A DNA stretch of 64,000 nucleotides from contig NZ_SGIU01000001.1 of the NCBI RefSeq assembly GCF_004296335.1, positions 1-64,000 on the forward strand. Direction: 5' to 3'. The notes below the pieces were generated by a model. It had not been told where the DNA came from. It did not search any database and was given only the letters and a program-made list of their open reading frames with translations. Source of the stretch: Flagellimonas allohymeniacidonis (GTDB lineage: Bacteria; Bacteroidota; Bacteroidia; Flavobacteriales; Flavobacteriaceae). Shown one piece after another: positions 8,455 through 16,810 of this stretch. Every line of letters begins with the position of its first letter. The stretch's first letter is position 1. Made by a program: the position numbers and the translations under genes.

Positions 8455-9612
8455 ATGGCAGGAAATTTTAGGATGTCAGCCAAGACCTTTTATGGTTTGG
8501 AACCTGTTTTGGCCCAAGAACTTAGGAATTTAGGGGCAGGAAGGGTTGAAGAGGGTCCTCGAATTGTTTCCTTTGATGGGGATTTGGGTTTTTTATACAA
8601 GGCCAACCTATGTTTAAGAACGGCTTTGCGGGTATTACGACCTATAAAGACTTTTCAGGTGTACCATGTCAAGGACTTGTACGATCAAGTTTATGTATTG
8701 GATTGGCCCAGTTATTTTGACTCAGATAAGACCTTTGCCATTGATACCACTATGAACTCCAGGGTGTTCAACAACTCTATGTTCGTATCACAAAAGGCCA
8801 AGGATGCCATTGTGGACAAATTTCGTAGTGTGGAACGAAAAAGACCTAACGTAAACTCACAGAATCCCGATATCCGTATCAACATACATCTGTTTAAAAA
8901 CACCTGTACAGTTTCTTTGGATAGTTCTGGAGAGTCTCTTCATCAAAGGGGATATCGGATTGCTACCAATATAGCACCTATAAATGAGGTGCTTGCAGCT
9001 GGAATGCTATTGTTGAGTAGATGGGATGGACAAAGTGATTTTCTGGACCCTATGTGCGGCAGCGGAACAATTTTGATTGAGGCCGCAATGATTGCCTGTA
9101 ATGTTCCTGCCAACATTAACAGGGAGCGATTTTCATTCTTGGATTGGAAGGATTTTGATAAGGAACTTTACGAAAAGATAAGGTCTGCAAGTTTGAAGAA
9201 AATCCGACCTTTTGAACACAAGATTATTGGATACGACAAGGCGCCTTCAGCGATTCGAAAGGCACAGGAAAATGTGGATAAGGCCAACCTTTCGGAATTT
9301 ATTGAACTTGCTCGCAAGGATTTCTTTAGGACCGAAAAACCCGTTGAATCTCTGCTCCATATGGTATTCAACCCGCCCTATGGAGAAAGATTGACCATAG
9401 ATGCCGATCTTTTCTATGAAAAAATTGGGGATACCTTGAAGCAGGGTTATCCAGGAACCAATGCTTGGTTTTTAACCTCGAACATGGAAGCTTTGAAGCG
9501 AGTTGGACTTAAACCAACAAGAAGAATAAAGCTCTTTAATGCAAAACTGGAATCCCGATTGGTGCACTACGAAATGTACGAGGGAAGCCGAAAGAAAAAT
9601 AAAACAGAATGA
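8455..9612 (+). CDS. THUMP-domain rRNA (guanine-N2) methyltransferase, RlmL N-terminal type
   Basis: 385 residues. The N-terminal THUMP/ferredoxin-like RNA-binding part covers about 1-160 and a Rossmann SAM-dependent methyltransferase about 165-385. Motif I is DPMCGSGTILIEAA (about residue 199). The catalytic motif NPPYGERL (about 306) is the N6/N2-amino methylation signature. The protein matches the YpsC/RlmL group that methylates a 23S rRNA guanine (m2G2445 in E. coli), in the single-activity form without the fused RlmK half. The gene is translationally coupled by an ATGA overlap to the small gene that follows. Confidence 0.92.
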   Translation: MAGNFRMSAKTFYGLEPVLAQELRNLGAGRVEEGPRIVSFDGDLGFLYKANLCLRTALRVLRPIKTFQVYHVKDLYDQVYVLDWPSYFDSDKTFAIDTTMNSRVFNNSMFVSQKAKDAIVDKFRSVERKRPNVNSQNPDIRINIHLFKNTCTVSLDSSGESLHQRGYRIATNIAPINEVLAAGMLLLSRWDGQSDFLDPMCGSGTILIEAAMIACNVPANINRERFSFLDWKDFDKELYEKIRSASLKKIRPFEHKIIGYDKAPSAIRKAQENVDKANLSEFIELARKDFFRTEKPVESLLHMVFNPPYGERLTIDADLFYEKIGDTLKQGYPGTNAWFLTSNMEALKRVGLKPTRRIKLFNAKLESRLVHYEMYEGSRKKNKTE

Positions 9613-9842
9613 AACCAAAACATAAAGCCTTACTTTTCAATTTTATCGCTTTCGTGGTGTTGTTCCTTTTCATACGTCTGCTATTAGGATATTTTCTGCC
9701 TCTCAATCGAATTTTTCTTGCGGTCACTTCTGCGATTGCCGCCAATATTTTAGCTCCGAAATTTGGGGCTATAGAAACGGAGGAAGGAGAAAAGATATTG
9801 ATGAAATGGATTTTCATCAAAGGAATGCGGGAAATAAAATAA
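9609..9842 (+). CDS. Small membrane protein
   Basis: 77 residues with two hydrophobic segments (about 10-32 and 35-52) and a charged C-terminus. The start codon overlaps the methyltransferase stop as ATGA, which strongly supports a real, coupled gene. No family is recognised beyond a generic small inner-membrane protein. Its link to rRNA methylation may be only transcriptional. Confidence 0.75.
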   Translation: MKPKHKALLFNFIAFVVLFLFIRLLLGYFLPLNRIFLAVTSAIAANILAPKFGAIETEEGEKILMKWIFIKGMREIK

Positions 9843-9862
9843 GACTTCTGCTGAAGTAGACG

Positions 9863-10618
9863 CTATTCAGGTTCCTCAGCTTTTTTTCGCTTGGTTTTTT
9901 TGTAAAGGGGAATGAAATATGAAATGGTGTAGTTGTATCCAACCCCAAAGTTGCTCGCATCAGTTACTTTGTTAAAACCCGGAATCCAAAGGTTGGGGAA
10001 ACGGTCCGATTCATCATTGGTTACCAAAAATCCAACACGTACGCTAAGGCCAATATAAATATTGGCAAAAAGTTCAGCTTTTACTCCGGCGACAAATTCA
10101 AGCCACGAGGCACTTCGGCCACTAAATTCCTCTCCTTCCAGAGCTCCCGGCAAAAAGCCATCGGGAACGAATAAACGGTTGCTATCAAATATTTGATATT
10201 CGTTTAGGGTCTGGCTAAAGGTGGCGAATGAATAACGACCTCCAATACTGATCAAGTTATCCATCCCAAACCAATTTTGATAGGTGTTTAAATCAACCCC
10301 TAATTTTATGTAGCTGCCCGAGGTGGTATAGTTGTAGAGTGGAGTTCCGCCCAAATCTTCCGTTTGTGTTTTTTCCTCATTTCCCAACTCGGCTGCGAGA
10401 TATAATTTATCGGTCAATCGGTAATCACCGACCAATTCCAAGCCTGTATAATCCTCATCGGCAAAGGATAGGACCAAACGACTCAAATCCACACCCACTC
10501 TTAACCCATATTGCTCCTTGTATTGCACACTATCTTGGGGAGCGGGGTTTTGATTGGACTCTTGACCCAGCACCAGCATGGGCAAGAGAAGGAAAAGACT
10601 AATGAAATATCTTGACAT
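9863..10618 (-). CDS. DUF6048-like outer-membrane beta-barrel protein
   Basis: 251 residues: a signal peptide (about 1-18, ending VLGQ), a short polar linker and alternating amphipathic strands (YGLRVGVDLSRL, GLELVGDYRL, GSYIKLGVDLNTYQ, GVGYNYTISYFI) typical of a small barrel. The gene order rlmD, DUF6452, DUF6048 is familiar from flavobacteria and supports the DUF6048 call. Its start lies 20 bp inside the preceding lipoprotein gene, so coexpression is nearly certain. Function is unknown. Confidence 0.78.
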   Translation of the reverse strand: MSRYFISLFLLLPMLVLGQESNQNPAPQDSVQYKEQYGLRVGVDLSRLVLSFADEDYTGLELVGDYRLTDKLYLAAELGNEEKTQTEDLGGTPLYNYTTSGSYIKLGVDLNTYQNWFGMDNLISIGGRYSFATFSQTLNEYQIFDSNRLFVPDGFLPGALEGEEFSGRSASWLEFVAGVKAELFANIYIGLSVRVGFLVTNDESDRFPNLWIPGFNKVTDASNFGVGYNYTISYFIPLYKKTKRKKAEEPE

Positions 10619-11111
10619 GAATATTATTGGAATTTTCTATGGTTGTCTGCACAATTCGAATATCCTGAATCCAATTGGCTCCATTTGGAGATAACGCTAC
10701 GGATAAATCGTCATAGTTGGCCACAAAGCCACATGCTCTGGAGATAAACGCCTCCCGAGTCGTATAGGATATCGTCAATGAATCAATACTTCCCGTTTCC
10801 GCTCCTGAGGTTTCATCATCTGCTGATTCCGTAATAAATGTGAACCCAGTGCTAGAAGAATCAATACGCAAAGGAACGGCAATGGAATCCAAGGAACTAG
10901 AGCGGTCCGCAATCGTATTGATGTTCGTATCCAAAACCACCTCTCGGATTCGTAGGGAAGGCACGGTTTTGGACAAAGTGGTATCGGCACTATCAAAAAA
11001 ACCGATTACCAAAAGAGGCGTATCGGCATCTACACAGATATCGTCCTTTTCACAGGAGGCTATGGTAATAAATAAGATTGTAATAAAGAGTACTGGGAGT
11101 ATTTTTTTCAT
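10599..11111 (-). CDS. DUF6452-like lipoprotein
   Basis: The start is set at the ATG at 11111, because MKKILPVLF begins an ideal lipoprotein signal ending at Cys20 (ITIASCEKDD); the longer frame adds seven residues that spoil it. The mature part (about 150 residues) is Ser/Thr/Asp-rich and beta-like, with a Cys pair (Cys26 and a late ACGF). It lies 29 bp after rlmD and overlaps the DUF6048 gene by 20 bp. The pair may form an outer-membrane lipoprotein-barrel unit, which is inference. Confidence 0.8.
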   Translation of the reverse strand: MKKILPVLFITILFITIASCEKDDICVDADTPLLVIGFFDSADTTLSKTVPSLRIREVVLDTNINTIADRSSSLDSIAVPLRIDSSSTGFTFITESADDETSGAETGSIDSLTISYTTREAFISRACGFVANYDDLSVALSPNGANWIQDIRIVQTTIENSNNIHVKIFH

Positions 11112-11140
11112 TCTGAAGCAAAAACTGTACATCTCAAAAA

Positions 11141-12553
11141 TTATACCCGTTTCTCCAAAAGTACAACATTTTCCACGTGATGGGTCTGGGGAAACATGTC
11201 CACGGGTTGCACCTTCATGATTTGATAGTCATCTTTCAGGAGTGCTAGATCCCTAGCTTGTGTTGCACTATTACAACTCACATAAACAATCCTTTGTGGG
11301 CTTGCGTTCAAGAGTTGGGTAACTACCTCTTTATGCATACCATTTCGGGGAGGGTCGGTAATTACAAGGTCGGGGCGCCCATGCTGTTCAATGAAATCCT
11401 CTTGGAATACGTTCTTCATATCGCCAACAAAAAATTCAACATTCGAAATATTGTTGTTCAATGCATTGGCCCTAGCGTCATCAATAGCTTCAGGTACCGA
11501 TTCCACACCTATAACCTTTTTAGCTTCTTTAGCCACGAACTGTGCAATAGTGCCTGTACCGGTATATAGATCATAGACCAATTCGTTACCTGTAAGTCCG
11601 GCAAAATCACGGGTGATTTTGTAAAGTTCGTAAGCTTGTGCCGAATTGGTTTGATAAAAAGACTTTGCGTTGATTTTGAACTCTAGCCCCTCCATTTCCT
11701 CCAAAATATAATCCCTTCCCAAAAAACAACGGATTTCCAAATCATAGAGGGTGTCGTTACCCTTAGTGTTGATGGTGAACAATAAAGATGTAATCTCGGG
11801 AAAAGTTTTTTGAATATGGTTCAGAAGCTGTTCACGCTTTTCCGAATGATCCTCATAAAATTGTAGAAGGACCATAATTTCGCCGGTGGATGCAGTTCGA
11901 ATCATAAGGGTGCGCAACATCCCCTCCTGTTTACGTGGGTTGAAGAAAGATAGCCCATGCTCAACGGCATAGCTTTTGATTTCCAAACGGATGGCATTGG
12001 AAGGGTCTTGTTGTAAATGGCACTTACGGATATCCAGAATTTTATCCCACATTCCGGGAATATGAAATCCCAAGGCATTTCTGTCCTCAATGGTTGTCTC
12101 AGAACTAATTTCCTCTTCGGTCAGCCATCGACTATCAGAAAAGGAAAACTCCATTTTATTTCTATAGAAATATTGATTTTCAGAACCAAGAATTGGAGAT
12201 ATCTCCGGCAATTCAAGGTTGCCAATCCGTTGAAGATTGTTCTCAACTTCTTTTTGCTTGAAAAAAAGTTGGTGCTCATAGCCCATATTTTGCCATTTGC
12301 ATCCTCCGCACGTACCAAAATGTTCGCAAACAGGGTCGGTACGCCTATCGGAAAGTTGATGGAATTTTGTAGCGACCCCTTCAAAATATGCTTTTCTTTT
12401 TTTCGTGGTGGTTACATCCACCACATCACCAGGAACAGCATTTGCCAGAAAAATAACCCGGCCATCGGGAGCCTTGGCCACGGCCTTTCCTTTGGCGCCA
12501 GCATCAATTACTTCAACCTGATGAAAGGTTTGCCTTTTATTTCTTTTTCGCAT
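11141..12553 (-). CDS. rlmD: 23S rRNA (uracil-1939-C5)-methyltransferase RlmD
   Basis: 470 residues from the ATG at 12553. The longer frame to 12625 would add 24 residues that fit nothing in the family, and a TACATTTG promoter box lies just upstream of this ATG. An N-terminal TRAM domain (about 10-65) binds RNA. The [4Fe-4S] cysteines are in CEHFGTCGGCKWQ plus a later Cys. The SAM motif is YDLYTGTGTIAQF, the DPPRNG motif follows, and the catalytic cysteine is in YVSCNSATQARDL. All elements for m5U formation are present. It is the first gene of an operon with DUF6452 and DUF6048. Confidence 0.95.
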   Translation of the reverse strand: MRKRNKRQTFHQVEVIDAGAKGKAVAKAPDGRVIFLANAVPGDVVDVTTTKKRKAYFEGVATKFHQLSDRRTDPVCEHFGTCGGCKWQNMGYEHQLFFKQKEVENNLQRIGNLELPEISPILGSENQYFYRNKMEFSFSDSRWLTEEEISSETTIEDRNALGFHIPGMWDKILDIRKCHLQQDPSNAIRLEIKSYAVEHGLSFFNPRKQEGMLRTLMIRTASTGEIMVLLQFYEDHSEKREQLLNHIQKTFPEITSLLFTINTKGNDTLYDLEIRCFLGRDYILEEMEGLEFKINAKSFYQTNSAQAYELYKITRDFAGLTGNELVYDLYTGTGTIAQFVAKEAKKVIGVESVPEAIDDARANALNNNISNVEFFVGDMKNVFQEDFIEQHGRPDLVITDPPRNGMHKEVVTQLLNASPQRIVYVSCNSATQARDLALLKDDYQIMKVQPVDMFPQTHHVENVVLLEKRV

Positions 12554-12557
12554 GAGG

Positions 12558-12565
12558 CAAATGTA
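12558..12565 (-). promoter_or_regulatory. rlmD -7 promoter box
   Basis: On the minus strand TACATTTG matches TAnnTTTG exactly and ends four bases before the chosen rlmD ATG (12551-12553). Transcription would begin at or next to the start codon, giving a leaderless mRNA. No clear -33 TTG is seen. Confidence 0.5.
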
Positions 12566-12786
12566 AATTCTTTTGGTTGTTCGGCCATTGTTAAAGTTAT
12601 ATTTAAGGATGTAGGGAAGTGTCAAATTCCTCCTGATAGTATCTTAATTTTTTTTACGTTACTTCAAATATTTGTAATTTTCCCACTCTTCTAGGGATGA
12701 TTTCTCTCCCACGCTGAATTTTCGAGACTTCGAAAGGAAAAAGGTATAGCAGGAATGGTTATTTTATTAATTAAAGCACAATTAAA

Positions 12787-14064
12787 ATGGCTGTTTTAGA
12801 ACATTTAACATCGCAAGAAGCGATAGACCTAGAAAACAAGTACGGAGCGCAAAACTATCATCCACTTCCGGTCGTCTTAAGCAAGGGCGAAGGGGTGTAT
12901 GTATGGGATGTGGAAGGTAGAAAGTATTATGATTTTTTGTCCGCCTATTCCGCAGTGAACCAAGGGCATTGTCATCCTAAGATCATAGGTGCCCTAAAGA
13001 ACCAAGCAGATCAGCTTACGTTGACCTCACGGGCATTTTACAATGACATGTTGGGCAAGTTTGAAGAGTTTGCGACGCAATTTTTTGGTTTCGACAAATT
13101 GTTGCCCATGAACACGGGTGCTGAAGCAGTTGAGACAGCAATCAAACTTGCCAGGAAATGGGGGTACGAAAAGAAGGGTATCCCTGCCAATCAGGCAAAG
13201 ATTGTGGTTTGTCAAAACAATTTTCACGGACGGACCATTTCCATCATCTCCGCCTCCAATGATCCTATTGCAACAGAGAACTTTGGACCTTTTACACCAG
13301 GCATTATTTCTATTCGATATAATGACATCAATGCTTTACAGGAGGTTCTGAAAGATGAAAACATTGCAGCGTTCTTAGTGGAACCTATTCAAGGTGAAGC
13401 GGGAGTGTATGTGCCCGACGAAAATTACATCAAGGAAGCATTTGATTTGTGTAAGGCCAAGAACGTACTTTTTATGGCTGATGAAGTTCAAACTGGTATC
13501 GCACGTACGGGCAGATTGCTTGCTACCTGTGGCAATTGTTCATGTCCTGATAAAAACTGTTCGGGGACTCCGGATGTGAAGCCCGATGTTCTGATATTGG
13601 GCAAGGCAATTTCTGGAGGGGTTTTGCCAGTTTCCGCAGTGTTGGCCAACAATGAAATTATGGAGGTAATTCGTCCGGGCAACCATGGCTCAACCTTTGG
13701 GGGCAACCCATTATCTTGTGCAGTGGCTATGGCTGCTTTGGAGGTGGTCAAAGAGGAACGACTTGCCGAAAACGCGAGTACATTGGGTCAGCTGTTTAGG
13801 GAAGAGATGGAGAAGCTTATTGAGGAAACCGATTTGGTACGTCTTGTACGTGGGAAAGGACTTCTCAATGCTATTGTAATAAACGATTCTGAGGATAGCT
13901 CCACGGCATGGGATATTTGCATGGCGCTAAAAGAAAATGGCTTGTTGGCAAAACCTACCCATGGCAATATTATTCGTTTTGCCCCACCTTTGGTCATGAA
14001 CCAGGAGCAACTATTGGAATGTGTTGCCATTATATCTAAGACGATCAAGGAATTTGAGAAATAA
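12787..14064 (+). CDS. rocD: Ornithine aminotransferase
   Basis: 425 residues of the class III PLP-dependent aminotransferases. It converts ornithine and 2-oxoglutarate to glutamate semialdehyde and glutamate in arginine catabolism. The PLP-binding lysine is K273 in [10 protein letters not shown]. The [17 protein letters not shown] and [12 protein letters not shown] motifs are typical of ornithine aminotransferase. An insertion before the lysine carries four cysteines (C248, C251, C253, C258) in [11 protein letters not shown], absent from the textbook enzymes as I recall them. The gene stands alone, divergent from rlmD and closed by a strong terminator. Confidence 0.94.
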   Translation: MAVLEHLTSQEAIDLENKYGAQNYHPLPVVLSKGEGVYVWDVEGRKYYDFLSAYSAVNQGHCHPKIIGALKNQADQLTLTSRAFYNDMLGKFEEFATQFFGFDKLLPMNTGAEAVETAIKLARKWGYEKKGIPANQAKIVVCQNNFHGRTISIISASNDPIATENFGPFTPGIISIRYNDINALQEVLKDENIAAFLVEPIQGEAGVYVPDENYIKEAFDLCKAKNVLFMADEVQTGIARTGRLLATCGNCSCPDKNCSGTPDVKPDVLILGKAISGGVLPVSAVLANNEIMEVIRPGNHGSTFGGNPLSCAVAMAALEVVKEERLAENASTLGQLFREEMEKLIEETDLVRLVRGKGLLNAIVINDSEDSSTAWDICMALKENGLLAKPTHGNIIRFAPPLVMNQEQLLECVAIISKTIKEFEK

Positions 14065-14066
14065 AA

Positions 14067-14089
14067 AAAGCCCCTTTAAAAGGGGCTTT
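14067..14089. terminator. Bidirectional terminator after rocD
   Basis: AAAGCCCC (14067-14074) pairs with GGGGCTTT (14082-14089) around a TTTAAAA loop that can extend the stem further. It lies between convergent genes, three bases after the rocD stop, and has A/T flanks on both sides, so it can serve both strands. Confidence 0.88.
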
Positions 14090-14108
14090 CTTACACCTAT
14101 TAAATTCA

Positions 14109-15416
14109 TCACGGAGCTGCTGAAGTACCGTTCTTTGATTTTGATCTTCGTAGTTGACGCTGTATTTTTCTAATGGCCGATTCTATTGATTTTTCGGGCT
14201 CAATAATATTGTATTCTCCCCAGAAATCCGGATCGGAGAAACCAACGGCCTCCTCACTTAAAATAATGGATTTTTTAATCCGCTCCTTATTTTTTGGATA
14301 TGCCCCGCTTACATTCTTTTCCCAATCCGTCACGGCCATTTCTGCGGTCATGGTGTAGACAGAATTGAACAATTTATCCTCCCAATCGACTTTAAATTCC
14401 AAAAGCACATTGCTATACCCGTAGTACCATCTACCACCTTTCTCTCGATAATCCACGCGATAAGCAACTTCGGTAGGCCAAACATCGACTTGGGCGGGCT
14501 TTCTTCGCACAAAGAGCTTTGAGGCCTTAACCTTGTCTGTTATGTTCAGGGTATAGATCGCACTGGTAAGGGTTCTGTTCTCCACATCAATAAACAACTC
14601 TCCTTGGTACAAGGGCTCAACAATTCCTGGCAGCTGATTAAACCTGATCACATAAATCAGCTTGTCGTTGATTCGTGTGGAACGACTGAAAGAGAAATTG
14701 TAGTTGTCCATAAGGCCATCGGCAAAAATATATTCAGGATACTTCATAATGTCGACATAGAGGGCATTGAAAGGGCCTCCCTGTAATTTAAGTGCCACTG
14801 TATCCAATTTGCTATAATCGGTACTCTTTCTGGCCTTGTACAGCTCTACAGCATCTTTTCGTTGCGAATTATAGGGTGACTTGTAGATGTTGACCACGGC
14901 TTCGGAAAGAGAAACATTCTTTCTACGTTTTTTAATGGTTTCGCGATAGAATGCAGTCATCAAGGTAGGGTCATCAAAATAATTGTCCCCTTTTCTTGCC
15001 AAAGTCTCCTGAACCAATGCTCGTGCGTCCCTTGGTGCATTTACATCAACCTCCGATAATTGGGTTACCGAAATGGAAAGGGCAATACGGTTTTTGTTAG
15101 TCTTCAAGTTTGTAAGAGGAATGGTTTTACTTTCATATCCCAAAAAGGATACAATGACGTTGGAAGCTGTATTGCTCTCTGGAATTTTCAAAAGGAATTC
15201 TCCCTCGGTATTGGTAATGGTGCTGATATTGGTTCCTTCCAAAGCCAAAGTGGCAAAGATCAACGGTTTATTGGTTGACTGGTCTACGACCTCTCCCTTA
15301 TATTGTTTGAATTTTTCCTGTTGCCCGTCTTGAAATGCGTGAGTGGAGCTTGGTATGGCCAACAAGGCGAAAAACAGGCTCAATATTGTGTACGATACGT
15401 TATTATTTTTAAACAT
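14109..15416 (-). CDS. CarboxypepD-regulatory-like domain secreted protein
   Basis: 435 residues: a signal peptide (about 1-28) and then a CarboxypepD_reg-like/CNA-B-type beta-sandwich at about 38-125 (YKGEVVDQSTNKPLIFATLALEG ... NTEGEFLLKI ... VSFLGYES). The remaining 300 residues match the general pattern of DUF5686-like envelope proteins without the barrel, including FYRETIKKRRKNVSLSEAVV, but I am not certain of the family. It probably acts in the periplasm or at the outer membrane. A perfect minus-strand TATTTTTG box (15499-15506) lies about 80 bp upstream, so it seems to have its own promoter. Confidence 0.82.
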   Translation of the reverse strand: MFKNNNVSYTILSLFFALLAIPSSTHAFQDGQQEKFKQYKGEVVDQSTNKPLIFATLALEGTNISTITNTEGEFLLKIPESNTASNVIVSFLGYESKTIPLTNLKTNKNRIALSISVTQLSEVDVNAPRDARALVQETLARKGDNYFDDPTLMTAFYRETIKKRRKNVSLSEAVVNIYKSPYNSQRKDAVELYKARKSTDYSKLDTVALKLQGGPFNALYVDIMKYPEYIFADGLMDNYNFSFSRSTRINDKLIYVIRFNQLPGIVEPLYQGELFIDVENRTLTSAIYTLNITDKVKASKLFVRRKPAQVDVWPTEVAYRVDYREKGGRWYYGYSNVLLEFKVDWEDKLFNSVYTMTAEMAVTDWEKNVSGAYPKNKERIKKSIILSEEAVGFSDPDFWGEYNIIEPEKSIESAIRKIQRQLRRSKSKNGTSAAP

Positions 15417-15498
15417 ACTTTCTGTTGTTTTCGATTTAAATCTACTACTCTAATTTAATGATTTTTAATGATATAAGATGAATTAACAATTCTGGTCA

Positions 15499-15506
15499 CA
15501 AAAATA
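15499..15506 (-). promoter_or_regulatory. -7 promoter box for the CarboxypepD-like gene
   Basis: Read on the minus strand this is TATTTTTG, an exact TAnnTTTG match, 82 bp before the start codon. No clear -33 element is visible, so the call is moderate. Confidence 0.4.
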
Positions 15507-15618
15507 ACGAATGCTGTCTTCCTTCGAATTGATCAGTATCAGTTTACTTCCCTAAAGGTAGTTATAGTCTTAAAAATTCTGTATCTCCTTACAAACATTT
15601 ACGGTTTATTTTCCAAAA

Positions 15619-16722
15619 TCATGAGGCTTCTTTTACCAAAAGGTATTCAGAGGGGTTCTGACCCTCAAACTTTTTGAATGCTTTATAAAAAGAAGCTCTG
15701 TTATTAAAACCGCAATCATATGCAATTTGGGTCATAGTGCTCTTTTGTGAACCTAAGGTCATAAGACGCTTGGCCTCCTTGATTCGATGTTGGTTGATAA
15801 AATCAAAAAAGGACAGATTAAAATGTTGATTGATAATTTGGGAGGTATGGTTCCTTGAAAGATTGAGCATCCTGGCCACATCATCAAGTCGGAGGGTGTT
15901 CTCTAGAAAGATTTTGTCGTTTTCCATGATTTGAAGCAATCTGCCCTTCATCTCTAGGGAAAGGGCGTTCGAAAGTCCAGTTTTACGATACTTTACAAAT
16001 GGAATGACCTCTTTAATGGTCTTGCCCTCGAAAATTTCGGGCTGTACGAATCCAAAAAAACTGAGCATCGCAATAAAAAATACAATGACCATGTCGACAA
16101 AATAATCGTAGTTCGGGTTCATTATTTGAAGCCGGGTCAGGTAAATGTAGCTTGCAAAGGCAAGAACAAAACCCATATAAGACCCAACAAACCACTTCAA
16201 CCATTTGTTCTCATTGAAGCTTGGTGTTCTCCGAGGTCCAAAGTCAATATATGTAAGTATACCGTAAAAGGCCATGAGCAGAATAACAGCATCAATACTG
16301 AATGAGGGTAACCACGTATGAGCTCCGAATTGCCCAGTTTCAATTACCTCCAGCTTTGTTGTGGCGTCCAACAGGTAAAAAGGACCGTTCAAGACTACAA
16401 TGGTTAAAACAGGTATCAAAAAAAGGAAGTCTGTCCTTTGAAAGCCTTGGTTTTGGGTCACATTTCGCACATAGATGTAAAGCAGAGGACCGTAAACCAT
16501 CCACAAGGGAAACTGAGTGAACGTAAGATGAACAAAGGCCTCATCGTTCAAGTATCCTGACCACTTTAGGCAATTATTCAGAAGCTCGTATGAAAACAAT
16601 AGGGTGTAAATCCCAAGAAGAGTATTGGCAAATCGATTTCCTTTGGTTTTGAAAAAAAACAAGACACCAATGCCCATGCCAAGGGCCGTGAAAAACAAAA
16701 AAAGCAGAATGTGCCAAGCCAT
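15619..16722 (-). CDS. Membrane-anchored AraC-family transcriptional regulator
   Basis: 367 residues. Residues about 1-235 contain seven or so hydrophobic helices. The C-terminal about 100 residues are an AraC double helix-turn-helix, with LRLDDVARMLNLSRNHTSQII and the conserved ending MTQIAYDCGFNNRASFYKAFKKFEGQ followed by PSEYL. The layout implies a membrane sensor that regulates genes directly from the inner membrane, a common Bacteroidetes form. A TATCTTTG box (16740-16747, minus strand) precedes it closely. The target is unknown; neighbours on both sides are envelope genes. Confidence 0.9.
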   Translation of the reverse strand: MAWHILLFLFFTALGMGIGVLFFFKTKGNRFANTLLGIYTLLFSYELLNNCLKWSGYLNDEAFVHLTFTQFPLWMVYGPLLYIYVRNVTQNQGFQRTDFLFLIPVLTIVVLNGPFYLLDATTKLEVIETGQFGAHTWLPSFSIDAVILLMAFYGILTYIDFGPRRTPSFNENKWLKWFVGSYMGFVLAFASYIYLTRLQIMNPNYDYFVDMVIVFFIAMLSFFGFVQPEIFEGKTIKEVIPFVKYRKTGLSNALSLEMKGRLLQIMENDKIFLENTLRLDDVARMLNLSRNHTSQIINQHFNLSFFDFINQHRIKEAKRLMTLGSQKSTMTQIAYDCGFNNRASFYKAFKKFEGQNPSEYLLVKEAS

Positions 16723-16730
16723 ATCTATAC

Positions 16731-16747
16731 CTTTGATTTCAAAGATA
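16731..16747 (-). promoter_or_regulatory. AraC-gene promoter box with inverted repeat
   Basis: TATCTTTG on the minus strand (16740-16747) matches TAnnTTTG exactly. It overlaps the inverted repeat CTTTGA-TT-TCAAAG (16731-16744). The start codon is at 16722, so the leader would be only about 14 bases. The repeat could be an autoregulatory site, which is inference. Confidence 0.45.
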
Positions 16748-16810
16748 CAGCTAAGGTGAATTTTAGTGTCTCTTAGTGTAGGGACTTACAAAAGAGCGTT
16801 ATTTTTGGCC

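Noticed and set aside
9844..9857. Small hairpin ACTTC-TGCT-GAAGT between convergent genes
   Set aside because: Only five base pairs and no T-run; too weak for a terminator.
12017..12694. 225-codon open frame antisense to rlmD
   Set aside because: rlmD has all its motifs on the other strand, and this frame has no signal, family motif or promoter.
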